A stretch of DNA of 64,000 nucleotides, taken from assembly GCF_001666755.1 (NCBI RefSeq), contig NZ_LZJC01000162.1, forward strand, positions 1 through 64,000. Reading direction: 5' to 3'. Under the pieces are notes generated by a model. It was not told the origin of the DNA. It was given only the letters and a program-made list of their open reading frames with translations, and searched no databases. Shown here piece after piece: positions 8,775 through 19,000 of this stretch. Position numbers and translations under genes: made by a program. This DNA is from Mycobacterium sp. E1214 (lineage in GTDB: Bacteria > Actinomycetota > Actinomycetes > Mycobacteriales > Mycobacteriaceae). Position 1 is the stretch's first letter. Each line of letters opens with the position of its first letter.

Positions 8775-8778
<4 letters not shown>
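7951..8778 (-). CDS. thiD: ThiD, hydroxymethylpyrimidine (phosphate) kinase
   Basis: A 275-residue ribokinase-fold enzyme that phosphorylates HMP and HMP-P to HMP-PP for thiamine synthesis. The N-terminal VLTIAGSDSGGGAGIQAD motif, AAKTGMLAS, LVVDPVCAS and the C-terminal anion-hole region GNDHGGGDTLAAA are visible. In many ThiD enzymes the last motif reads GTGCTL; the GGGDTL form is, as I recall, also found in M. tuberculosis. The GTG start at 8778 overlaps the thiC stop as GTGA. A longer open frame to 8952 lies inside thiC and was rejected. Confidence 0.93.
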
Positions 8779-10424
<1,646 letters not shown>

Positions 10425-10433
10425 GATTTCTGC

Positions 10434-10520
10434 TCCCTACGCCGGCATTACCCGGTCAGGTTCGTACGGTCGACGGCCCTCAGCCGTCCTCTCAGCGCAC
10501 TGGGCGTGCGCTCCCGCGTG
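10434..10520 (-). promoter_or_regulatory. TPP riboswitch (THI element) upstream of thiC
   Basis: On the minus strand the leader carries the conserved THI-box parts in order: CGGGAGC, then GCGCTGAGAGGA, then CGAACCTGACCGGGTAATGC and GCGTAGGGAG. These are the pyrimidine-sensor and pyrophosphate-sensor helices of the TPP aptamer. The thiC ribosome-binding sequence overlaps the closing stem, which argues for control of translation initiation rather than a terminator; no T-run is seen. Confidence 0.93.
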
Positions 10521-10633
10521 TGATGGATGGGTCCGCACGCGACGTTACCCCCACCCCGGGCCGCACGGCATTCCGATCGGCGTTTCCGCCCAGGCGGTGG
10601 CCCGACGTGTCGGGTGGATGGAAAAATGCAACC

Positions 10634-11332
10634 GTGCAACAGCGCGGGGAGCGGAGCGCAGACGGCTCCGCCACTAGCAGCGGCCAAGAAGTGAGCCTGA
10701 CCGACGGCGTGGCGCCCTACCTGAACGTGGGGTCGATCCGCTTCTGGTTCGTCGGCCAGCGGTGGGAATGGTCCGACGAGGTCGCCCGGATGCACGGCTA
10801 CGAACCCGGCGAGGTGCAGCCCACCACCAAACTGCTGCTTTCCCACAAACACCCCGACGACCGGGCGCACGTCCAGGAGATCTTGGACTACGCCCTGCAA
10901 TCGGCCGGCTCGTTTTCCAGCCGACACCGCTTCGTCGACACCACGGGCAGGGTGCACGACGCGATCGTGGTGGCCGACCGGATGCTCGACGATTCCGGCG
11001 TGGTGGTGGGCTCGGCCGGTTACTACATCGACCTGACCACAACCTTCGACGAAACCCGCCAGGAGGTGCTCGACTCCGCGCTGCCCGACTTATTCGACAA
11101 CCGGGCCGCGATCGAGCAGGCCAAAGGCGTGCTGATGTACGTCTACCGGGTCAGCGCCGAGCAGGCCTTCCGGGTGCTGCAGTGGCGGTCGCAGGAGACC
11201 AACGTGAAGCTGCGGGCGCTGGCACGGCAGTTGCTGGTGGAGGTGACCAGCCTGCCGTCTCCGACGGCTCTGCAACAGAGCGAATTCGACCATTTGCTGC
11301 TGACGGTGCACGAACGGATTGGCGAGCAGTGA
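10634..11332 (+). CDS. PAS-ANTAR signalling protein
   Basis: About 232 residues from the GTG at 10634; GTG 10691 is an alternative that still includes the whole PAS domain. A PAS_3-type domain spans roughly residues 25-130, with RFWFVGQRWEWSDEVARMHG and the D-x-T-G-R region. An ANTAR domain follows at about 155-210 (NRAAIEQAKGVLMYVYRVSA, then EQAFRVLQWRSQ). ANTAR domains bind paired hexaloop hairpins in RNA and prevent termination; in PAS-ANTAR proteins the PAS domain is thought to sense a small ligand or a partner. It diverges from the thiC riboswitch and heads a same-strand set with the STAS and hybrid kinase genes. No M. tuberculosis gene occupies this position. Confidence 0.85.
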   Translation: MQQRGERSADGSATSSGQEVSLTDGVAPYLNVGSIRFWFVGQRWEWSDEVARMHGYEPGEVQPTTKLLLSHKHPDDRAHVQEILDYALQSAGSFSSRHRFVDTTGRVHDAIVVADRMLDDSGVVVGSAGYYIDLTTTFDETRQEVLDSALPDLFDNRAAIEQAKGVLMYVYRVSAEQAFRVLQWRSQETNVKLRALARQLLVEVTSLPSPTALQQSEFDHLLLTVHERIGEQ

Positions 11333-11333
11333 G

Positions 11334-11473
11334 CCGGGTAACCGCTGATTCGTGAAATGGCCAGTTCGCCAGGCGCTAGGCTCGGATGATCTGCAATGCG
11401 CGCCCGCGCATGCTCGCCGCCACATCGGGCTTAGCGGCGGCAGTATGGAAGATTGGCGGCGGCGAAAGGCAAG
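11334..11473 (+). promoter_or_regulatory. Spacer before the STAS gene
   Basis: A 140-bp gap separates the PAS-ANTAR gene from the STAS gene. It contains no recognisable terminator and no clear SigF-type promoter. The only supported element is AAAGG five bases before the STAS start. The ANTAR gene may therefore be transcribed separately or read through. Confidence 0.35.
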
Positions 11474-11833
11474 ATGTTGTTGGCGGTCGAACACGAAGCC
11501 CACGAGGACGCCGTAATCGTGCGCGTCAAAGGCGATGTCGACTCCAGTACCGTTGACCAGCTCGTCGATCACCTGACCGGCGCGCTCAAGCTGGCCGCGA
11601 CGCACCCCGCCAGGCTGGTCGTCGTCGACCTGCAAGCGGTGGACTTCTTCGGCAGCGCGGCGCTGAACGCGGTGCTCGACTGCCACGAGGACGGCAAGGC
11701 CGCCGGGACGGCGGTGCGGTTGGTGGCCAGCCACGACCAGGTCCTGCGTCCCATCCAGGTCACCGAGCTGGACCGGATCTTCGACATCTCCCCGAGTTTG
11801 CCCGACGCGCTGCAGCGAAAACGACAACCGTGA
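11474..11833 (+). CDS. STAS-domain anti-sigma factor antagonist
   Basis: A 119-residue single STAS domain of the RsbV/SpoIIAA kind. Start at ATG 11474 with AAAGG five bases upstream; an in-frame TTG at 11453 is weaker. The core strand-helix segment LVVVDLQAVDFFGSAALNAV holds the position of the regulatory phospho-serine (Ser in FFGSAAL, near residue 61). In such systems the unphosphorylated STAS protein binds the anti-sigma kinase and frees a sigma factor. Its stop overlaps the start of the hybrid kinase gene by four bases (GTGA), so the two products are made together and probably act on each other. Confidence 0.88.
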   Translation: MLLAVEHEAHEDAVIVRVKGDVDSSTVDQLVDHLTGALKLAATHPARLVVVDLQAVDFFGSAALNAVLDCHEDGKAAGTAVRLVASHDQVLRPIQVTELDRIFDISPSLPDALQRKRQP

Positions 11834-14800
11834 CCGCCCGCCTGCCGGCCGACCTTGCCGCAGCGGTGTCGCTAGGCGGCGAGATGGGCCGGCGGTTCGC
11901 CGAGTTCGACTGGGACTCGCACCCTTTAGGGTCTCCGCAGAGTTGGCCGAGCGAGGTCCGCGCGGCCGTCGCCACGACGCTGGCGTCGCGGTTCCCGCTG
12001 GCGCTGTGGCTGGGGCCTGAGGATCTGTTCGTCGTCTACAACGAGGCCTACATCGAGATCCTCGGCGACAAACATCCCGCCGCGCTGGGCCGGCCCGGCC
12101 GCGACGTGTGGTGGGACATCTGGGACTCGATCAATCCGATGCTCTCCGGGGTCGTCGCCACCGGGGAGGCGACCTGGTCGCGTGACCTGATGCTGGCGAT
12201 GGTGACCGCCGGGCGGCGCGAGGAGCGCTACTTCACGTTCACCTACAGCCCGCTGATGGGCGCCGACGGTCGGCCGTTCGGCATCTTCTGCCCGTCCTAC
12301 GAAACCACCGAACGGGTGCTCAGCGAACGCCGCCTGCACCTGCTCAACACGGTGGCCGCTGCCATGTTGGAAACCCGCAGCGTCGACGACGCCGTCGGCG
12401 TCGCCGTCACCGTTTGCGCCGGGCAACCCGCCGACCTGCCGTTCGTCGCCGTCTACGTCGAGGACGAGGCGGCGGGGGCCGTGACCCTGCGCGGCGCCAC
12501 CACATCGGTGCTGCCGCTGCTGCCGCGGGAACTGGCGCAGCTCGCCGGCGGGGACGCGGCGACGCTGTCGCGCGCGGAGACGCGCCTCATCGACGACGTG
12601 GCGTCCGCGATCCCGGGCATCGCGGAGGTCCTGGGCCCCCACTGTCCCGAGCAGGCCCTGGTACTGCCGTTGGGGGAGGCCACCGTCGGCGGGGCGTTGG
12701 TGGTGGGCATCAGCCCGCGCCGTCCCCTCGACACCCAATACAGCGGCTTTTGTCAACTGCTCGCCGACCAGCTGTCGTCGACCTTCGCGTCGATTGTGTC
12801 CTACGAGCAGCAACGCCAGCGGGCCGACGCGCTGGTCGAACTGGACCGGGCCAAGACCGCGTTTCTGACCAACGTCAGCCACGAGTTTCGCACGCCCCTG
12901 ACGCTGCTGCTGGGACCGCTGGACGACGCGTTGTCCGGTGCCGAGCCGGAAAGCGTTCTGGCCGAACGTCTTAGCACCGCGGGTCGCAACGCCAGGCGGT
13001 TGCAGCGCCTGGTTGACTCGCTGCTCGACTTCTCCCGCATCGAGGCCGGCCGCGCCAACGCGAAACTGGTGTGCACCGACGTCGGCGCGCTCACCGAGCA
13101 GATCGCCTCGTCCTTCGCCGAGCTGTGCCACCGCGCGGGGCTCGAGCTCGAACTGGACTGCGAGGCAGCGCTGGCCGACGTCGACGCGGCCATGTGGGAG
13201 ACCATCGTGCTGAACCTGCTGTCGAACGCGGTCAAGTACACGCTGCGCGGCTCGATCGCGGTGCGGGTGCGCGCCGAGGCCGGGCGATGCTCGATCGCCG
13301 TGCGCGACACGGGAGTCGGCATCGACGCCGACGACGTCAACCGGTTGTTCGAGCGGTTCTACCGGGCCGACAACGCGCGTGGCCGCAGTGTCGAGGGCAC
13401 CGGCATCGGGTTGTCGCTGGTGCGCGGGCTGGTCGAACTGCACCGCGGAACGGTGCACATCGACAGCGCGGTCGACCATGGCACCACCGTGACAATCTCA
13501 CTGCCACAATCGAATTCGAGTGCCGTGTCCGACCAGGTGGCCGCCGGCGCGCCGGACGCCACCAACCCGTACGTCGCCGAGGCGAGCCAGTGGGTGACCC
13601 CACTCGCCGAGCCCAATGCCGCACAGGATGCTCCCCACCCGGCGCGGCAGCTGGTGTTGATCGCCGACGACAACGCCGACATGCGCGCGCACATCGACCG
13701 GGTGTTGTCGCCCCGCTACGACACCGTGCTGGTCGCCGACGGTGACTCGGCGTTGGCCACCGCGCGCAAGGTGCATCCCGACGCGATCGTGACCGACGTG
13801 ATGATGCCCGGACTGGACGGCTTCGGGTTTGTCGCGGCCGTGCGCGCGGACCCGACACTGGCCGCGACGCCGATCCTGATGTTGTCCGCGCGCGCCGGGG
13901 TCGAAGCCATCGACGAGGGCTTCGCCGGCGGGGCCGACGATTACCTGCTCAAGCCGTTCCGCTCCCAAGAGCTGATCGACCGGGTCGCCTCCCGGCTGTC
14001 CGCGGTCGACCGGGAACGCGAACGCCAGCGCCGCGAGGCGCAGTCGCGCCTGGCGTCCGACCTGGTGCACCTGGACTCGGCGCTGCAGGGCACCGACTCG
14101 ATCGCCGGGATCATGGACGCGCTGCTGGGTTCGCCGTTCGGCTCGGGTGATGCCGCCGCGGTCGCCATCGGCGTGCTGGAAGGCGAACACCACGTCCGGT
14201 TCGAATACGCGGGCAAGCTGCCGACGGAATTGCGCGACCGCTACCACGTGGTGGTCCTCGACGCCCCGTTGATCGGGGCCGACGTGGTCCGCACCGGCGA
14301 GGCGATGATCGTCTGCGACACCCTGCAGTTGCCGTCCCGCTACGCCCAAGCCGCCGAGGATTCCGCGGCGGCCGTACGCGCCTGCGTGGCACAACCGTTG
14401 CGCGACAACGCCGGTCGGGTCATCGGAACGCTGGCGCTGCTGTGGCCCGCGCCGCGCCAGTTCGACGCGGCCGACCTGGAGACCTTCGGCCGGACGGCCG
14501 AGCTCACCTCGGCGGCGCTGGACCGGGTCCGCGTCGCGGCGCGCGAACACCGCATCGCGGTGGACTTCCAGGAACACCTGCTCGACCTGGACCGCGGCTC
14601 GACCGCCGCCGTCGTCGCGGCCGTGTACCAGCCGGCCGGCGAGGCGATGCGCGTCGGGGGGGACTGGTATTCGGTCACCCCGCTGAATCGTCCCGGCACG
14701 CTGGCGTTCTCGGTCGGGGACGTGGTGGGGCACGGCCTGCCCGCGGCGATCGTGATGAGCCGGCTCCGCGCCGCGGTGGCCGCCACCGCGCTCACCACCG

Positions 14801-15687
14801 CCGAGCCCGACGCCGTGCTGGGCGGCCTCGACAGGTACGCCCGCAGCGTCTCGGGTGCCCGTTGCGCGACCCTGGCGTACGGCGTCATCGAGGCCGGCAC
14901 GCACGGCGAGGGGTCTACCGTGAGCTACAGCTGCGCGGGCCACCCGTACCCGCTGTTGGTGGAGCCCGACGTCCGGACCCGCTTCCTGGATGGGGGCCGC
15001 CGGCCGCCGGTGGCCGTCGCGGAAATGGACACCGAGAACCGTCCCGACGACACCACGGCGACGGCGACGTTGCCGCCGGGCAGCCTGCTGCTGCTCTACA
15101 CCGACGGCCTCATGGAGCGGCTCGGCGAGACCCTCGACGAGGGGTTCGCCCGCCTGAAAACCGTTGCGGCCCAATGCGCCAACCTCCCGGTCGAGGCGGT
15201 GTGCGCCGAGCTGCTGGCCCAGATGGCGCCCCCGACCGGTTACCGCGACGACGTCGTGGTGCTCGCGCTGCGCCCGAGCCACTGCGCCGCCACCAGCTTC
15301 GCCTCCGTGCTGCCGGCCGTGCCGGGGCAGATCCCGATCGCGCGGGAAAAGCTGCGGGACTGGCTGGCCCTGATCGGCGTCACACCGCGAAGCGAGACGG
15401 ACATCCTGCTGGCGACCGGCGAAGCCGTCACCAACGCGATCGAACACGGCAACCGCCGTGAGCCGCGCGGCACGGTGTCGGTCGAAGGTTTCCTGCGCGC
15501 AGGCACCGTGACGATCACGGTGAGTGACACGGGGCGGTGGGTCGGCGACTCCTCGGCGAGCCTGTTCAGCAAGCGGCGCGGGCGCGGCCTCACCCTGATG
15601 AGCGGGCTGGCCAACCACGTCGACACCCGCCGCACTCCGGGCGGCACGCGGGTCACCTTGCGGTTCGACAACACCCAGGAAGACTGA
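11830..15687 (+). CDS. Giant hybrid: PAS-GAF-HisKA-HATPase-REC-GAF-PP2C-RsbW-type HATPase
   Basis: A single 1285-residue protein with GTG start. Domains in order: PAS-like about 25-165; GAF about 175-320; HisKA with NVSHEFRTPLTLLLG (phospho-acceptor His351); HATPase_c with NLLSNAVKYT near 460, RDTGVGID near 495 and GTGIGLSLV; receiver domain about 607-720 with Asp656 in VTDVMMPGLDG and Lys in LLKPF; second GAF about 740-890; PP2C/SpoIIE phosphatase about 905-1150 with GGDWY, VGDVVGHG and YTDGLME metal-site segments; and a C-terminal anti-sigma kinase-type HATPase about 1160-1280 (GEAVTNAIEHGNR, SDTGRW, GRGLTLM). It thus joins a sensor kinase, its own receiver, a STAS phosphatase and a STAS kinase/anti-sigma module. 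No membrane segment is seen, so it is cytosolic. Translationally coupled to the STAS gene. Confidence 0.9.
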   Translation: MTARLPADLAAAVSLGGEMGRRFAEFDWDSHPLGSPQSWPSEVRAAVATTLASRFPLALWLGPEDLFVVYNEAYIEILGDKHPAALGRPGRDVWWDIWDSINPMLSGVVATGEATWSRDLMLAMVTAGRREERYFTFTYSPLMGADGRPFGIFCPSYETTERVLSERRLHLLNTVAAAMLETRSVDDAVGVAVTVCAGQPADLPFVAVYVEDEAAGAVTLRGATTSVLPLLPRELAQLAGGDAATLSRAETRLIDDVASAIPGIAEVLGPHCPEQALVLPLGEATVGGALVVGISPRRPLDTQYSGFCQLLADQLSSTFASIVSYEQQRQRADALVELDRAKTAFLTNVSHEFRTPLTLLLGPLDDALSGAEPESVLAERLSTAGRNARRLQRLVDSLLDFSRIEAGRANAKLVCTDVGALTEQIASSFAELCHRAGLELELDCEAALADVDAAMWETIVLNLLSNAVKYTLRGSIAVRVRAEAGRCSIAVRDTGVGIDADDVNRLFERFYRADNARGRSVEGTGIGLSLVRGLVELHRGTVHIDSAVDHGTTVTISLPQSNSSAVSDQVAAGAPDATNPYVAEASQWVTPLAEPNAAQDAPHPARQLVLIADDNADMRAHIDRVLSPRYDTVLVADGDSALATARKVHPDAIVTDVMMPGLDGFGFVAAVRADPTLAATPILMLSARAGVEAIDEGFAGGADDYLLKPFRSQELIDRVASRLSAVDRERERQRREAQSRLASDLVHLDSALQGTDSIAGIMDALLGSPFGSGDAAAVAIGVLEGEHHVRFEYAGKLPTELRDRYHVVVLDAPLIGADVVRTGEAMIVCDTLQLPSRYAQAAEDSAAAVRACVAQPLRDNAGRVIGTLALLWPAPRQFDAADLETFGRTAELTSAALDRVRVAAREHRIAVDFQEHLLDLDRGSTAAVVAAVYQPAGEAMRVGGDWYSVTPLNRPGTLAFSVGDVVGHGLPAAIVMSRLRAAVAATALTTAEPDAVLGGLDRYARSVSGARCATLAYGVIEAGTHGEGSTVSYSCAGHPYPLLVEPDVRTRFLDGGRRPPVAVAEMDTENRPDDTTATATLPPGSLLLLYTDGLMERLGETLDEGFARLKTVAAQCANLPVEAVCAELLAQMAPPTGYRDDVVVLALRPSHCAATSFASVLPAVPGQIPIAREKLRDWLALIGVTPRSETDILLATGEAVTNAIEHGNRREPRGTVSVEGFLRAGTVTITVSDTGRWVGDSSASLFSKRRGRGLTLMSGLANHVDTRRTPGGTRVTLRFDNTQED

Positions 15688-15707
15688 CCGGCTCCGCTAG
15701 GCCTGTG

Positions 15708-15983
15708 CTAGGCCTCCTCCATGGCCTCGCCGAGCTCCTCCAACAGCCTGTTGCGGTGGTTGCTGGCCAGGAAGTGCCCGGCGGCGATGACGACAGCGAC
15801 CGGCCAGTCGATCAACTCGAACGCCGCGAGGGCCGCCAGGCCACCGAAGTAGGCCAGCTGTTCGGGCCGGGGAATCTCCACCTGGCCCACGACCGGCAGG
15901 TTGACCGCGAACGTTTCGCCCTCGCGGATCTTCTGCACCGCCTCGCGCTGAGAGGTGCCCTTTCGCGACTTCTTTTCCGCCAT
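15708..15983 (-). CDS. Small membrane protein downstream of ctpH (Rv0424c-like)
   Basis: A 91-residue protein from ATG 15983; ATG 15986 directly before it is possible, but AAAGG spacing and the 91-aa M. tuberculosis homologue favour 15983. The Lys/Arg-rich N-terminus (MAEKKSRKGTSQRE) is followed by a hydrophobic region with AYFGGLAALAAFELIDWPVA, one long or two short membrane helices, and an acidic C-terminus. The LIDWPV motif recurs in the small protein upstream of ctpH. Its place as last gene after ctpH suggests a role connected with that transporter, but no function is established. Confidence 0.85.
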   Translation of the reverse strand: MAEKKSRKGTSQREAVQKIREGETFAVNLPVVGQVEIPRPEQLAYFGGLAALAAFELIDWPVAVVIAAGHFLASNHRNRLLEELGEAMEEA

Positions 15984-16044
15984 CATTTGCCTTTCGGTAA
16001 CGAAGGGTTTGCCGCCTCGCCGGGTACTCCGACCACCGTCGGTC

Positions 16045-19000
16045 TTATGTCGACGATGACCGACTCTGGGGGCGATCCACTTGTTTCGTCGGTTGCTTCG
16101 GTGCTGCGGGTTCCGCTAGTGGAACTCTATGCGCTGTTGTGGCGGGCGGGGGTTGTCGAGATTCACCGTCGGGAACGGGCGCCGCTTCGCTCGGCACGGC
16201 CGGCGTCCCGCGCGGCGCGGGGCCCGCTGTGCCCCGACCCGTCAGCGCACGATTCGCAACGCCAATCGCGACCGTCGCCGCAGCAGCGGATCCCAGCCCT
16301 TGCGCCCAGCCGACGGGACCCAGCGGAGTACAGCCAAGCAACTGGCTGACCCCGGGGATGCTGATCAGCGTTCCCATGGCGGCCAGTGACCCCACCGCGG
16401 TGAACACCACGAGCGGCGCGCGGGAATCCAGCAGCGTCTGACCCAGTTCGGCGCCGACCAGCGCCACCAGGGCCACCGTGGACGCGCGTTGCGGGCGTCC
16501 GGTCGCGCTTCCCAGCGCCCACGCCGCCGTGGTGGCGGCGGCCGTGGTGACGCCGCGGATCGCGACCGCGCGCCACAGCGCGGGCTGGTCGGGACCCCGC
16601 ACCGCGGGGTCGAGCGAGCTGGTCGGCTTGCTGACCGCCAGGGCGGCGGCCGGCAGCGCGTCGGTCATCATGTTGACCAGCAGCAGCTGGCGGGTGTTCA
16701 GCGGCGACGTCCCGGTGAGCGCGCTGCCCACCACCGCGAACAGCACCTCCCCGGCGTTGCCGCCCAGCAGCACCGACACGGCCGACTGCACCCGGTGCCA
16801 AAGCTGTCGACCCTCCTGGATCGCCTCGGTCAGCCCCTCGATACGCGCGTCGACCAGCACCACGTCGGCCGCCAGGTGCGCCGGGTCGCTGCCGCCCGCG
16901 ACGACGCCGATGCCCACCGTGGCGGCGCGGATGGCGGCCGCGTCGTTGGCGCCGTCGCCGACCATGGCCGTCCGCACCCCGGCCGACTCCAGGGTCTGCA
17001 CCACCTGGACCTTGTTCTCGGGTGTCATCCGGGCGAAGATCACCCGCTCGCCGACCACCCGCTCCTGGTCTTTGCGGGACAGCGAGTCCCACTGCGCGCC
17101 GCTGATGACCTGCTCGGGAGTCACCGACAGGCCCAACTCGGCCGCGATCGCCGTCGCGGTGATGGGATGGTCACCGGTGATCAGCTTGACGCCCACGCCC
17201 TGACGGCCCAGGTCGGCGAGCAGCCCGGCCGCCGCCGGGCGGGGGGTGTCGGACAACCCGAGGAAGCCCGTCAGCGTCAGGCCGTCGCGGGTGTGCTCGG
17301 CCAGAACGTCGGGATTCTGCCGGATGGCCCGCGCCTGGGCGGCGGTGAGCTGCCGGCGCGCCACGGCGATCACCCGCAGGCCCCCGGTGGCCATGCCCGC
17401 CACCGCCTCCTCGGCTGCGGCGCCGGTGTCGCCGCACGCGGCCAGCACCACCTCGGGCGCGCCCTTGACGGTCAATTCGCGGCCGGTGAGCGAGGCGGAG
17501 AACGATCTGCCCGACCGGAACGGCAGGTGCGCGTCGGGCGCAGTGGTGCTGGCGGACTCGCCGGCCGCCTCGACGATCGCGACGTCGGTGGCGTGGATCT
17601 GCGGACCACCGTTGGACGGCGGGGCGGCGTGCGCGGCGCAGCGCAGCACCTCCTCGCGCGACGTGCCCGGTGCCGGTTGCACCTGCGCCACCCGGAGGCG
17701 GTTCTCGCTGAGCGTTCCGGTCTTGTCGAAGCAGACCACGTCGATGCGCCCGAGCGCCTCCACCGACCGCGGCACGCGCACCAGGGCGCCGAACTTCGTC
17801 AACCGCCGCGCCGAGGCCGCCTGGGCCAGGGTCGCGACCAGCGGCATGCCTTCGGGCACCGCGGCGACGGCGATCGCGATCCCGCTGGCCACCGCCTCGC
17901 GCAGCACCGTGCCCCGCAGCAGACCCAGCGCGCCCACCAGCGCCCCGCCCGTCACGCTGACCGGGAACGCCTGGTTGGTGAGCTGGCTGAGCTGGTGCTG
18001 CAAGCCGATGTCCGACGAGTTGTCCCCGGAGACCAGATCGGCGGCGCGGCGTTCCTGGGTGTCGGCGCCGACGGCGGTCACCACCGCGACCGCGGTGCCC
18101 GCCACCACCGTGGTGCCGGCGTAAAGCATGCAGCGCCGCTCGGCCAGATCGGCGCCGGGCGTGGCGTCGACCTGCTTTTCCACCGACAGCGACTCACCGG
18201 TCAGCGGCGACTCGTCGACCTCGACGTCGACCTCCTCGATGATGCGCGCATCGGCGGGCACCACCTCGTGGGTGCGCACCTCGATGACGTCGCCGGGCTG
18301 CAGCTGCGCCGCGATGGCGTCGCGGTAGAGCCGCTCGCCGTCCGGCCCGTCGAGCACCTTGCGGGCCGGCGGAACCTGTTGCGCCAGCAAGTGATTCAGC
18401 CGGTTCTCGGCGCGCAGTCGCTGGCTGGCCGCGAGAATCGAGTTCCCGGTCAGAACCGAGAAGACCAGGACCGCGTCCACCGGCGAGCCGAGCACCGCAC
18501 TGGCTGCGGACCCCAGCGCCAGCACCGGCGTCAGGGGATCGCTCAGCTCGGCGCGCACGGCGTTGAGGAACTGTACGACGGCGCGCCCGCGCGTCGCGGG
18601 CGGCTCGGCGCCGACGGCGGCCAGGGCGAGCGCGTCCCGCTCGCCCGCCGGTTCGTCCTGCGGCGGCGGCAACGCCCGACGGACCTGCTCGACGGACATC
18701 GCGTGCCACTCCTGCCCGGGCGCCGGGCGCGGCGGATCCTCGTTGAGGACGCCACGGGCCAGCAGGTATCCGGACAGCACACCGGCGGCCGCGCCGGTGG
18801 CCACCGGTCCGCGCCCGATCCCCGGGACGCCGGGAATCATCAGCAACGACCCCATGGCGGTGCCCCCGGCCGCGAGGCCGACCCCGCGTTGGGCGGCGGC
18901 CCGGGCCGCGGGCAGTGCGCGCAGCACCCGCCATGCGGCCGCCAGGTCGGGCAACAGCAGGTCGGCATACCACGGCGGGGGCCCGGCCCCGGGGCGCGGC

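Noticed and set aside
13498..15618. Long minus-strand open frame (about 700 codons) opposite the hybrid kinase
   Set aside because: Its translation is Arg/Gly/His/Gln-rich without any domain, and it mirrors the codon pattern of the real gene; it is a GC-rich antisense shadow.
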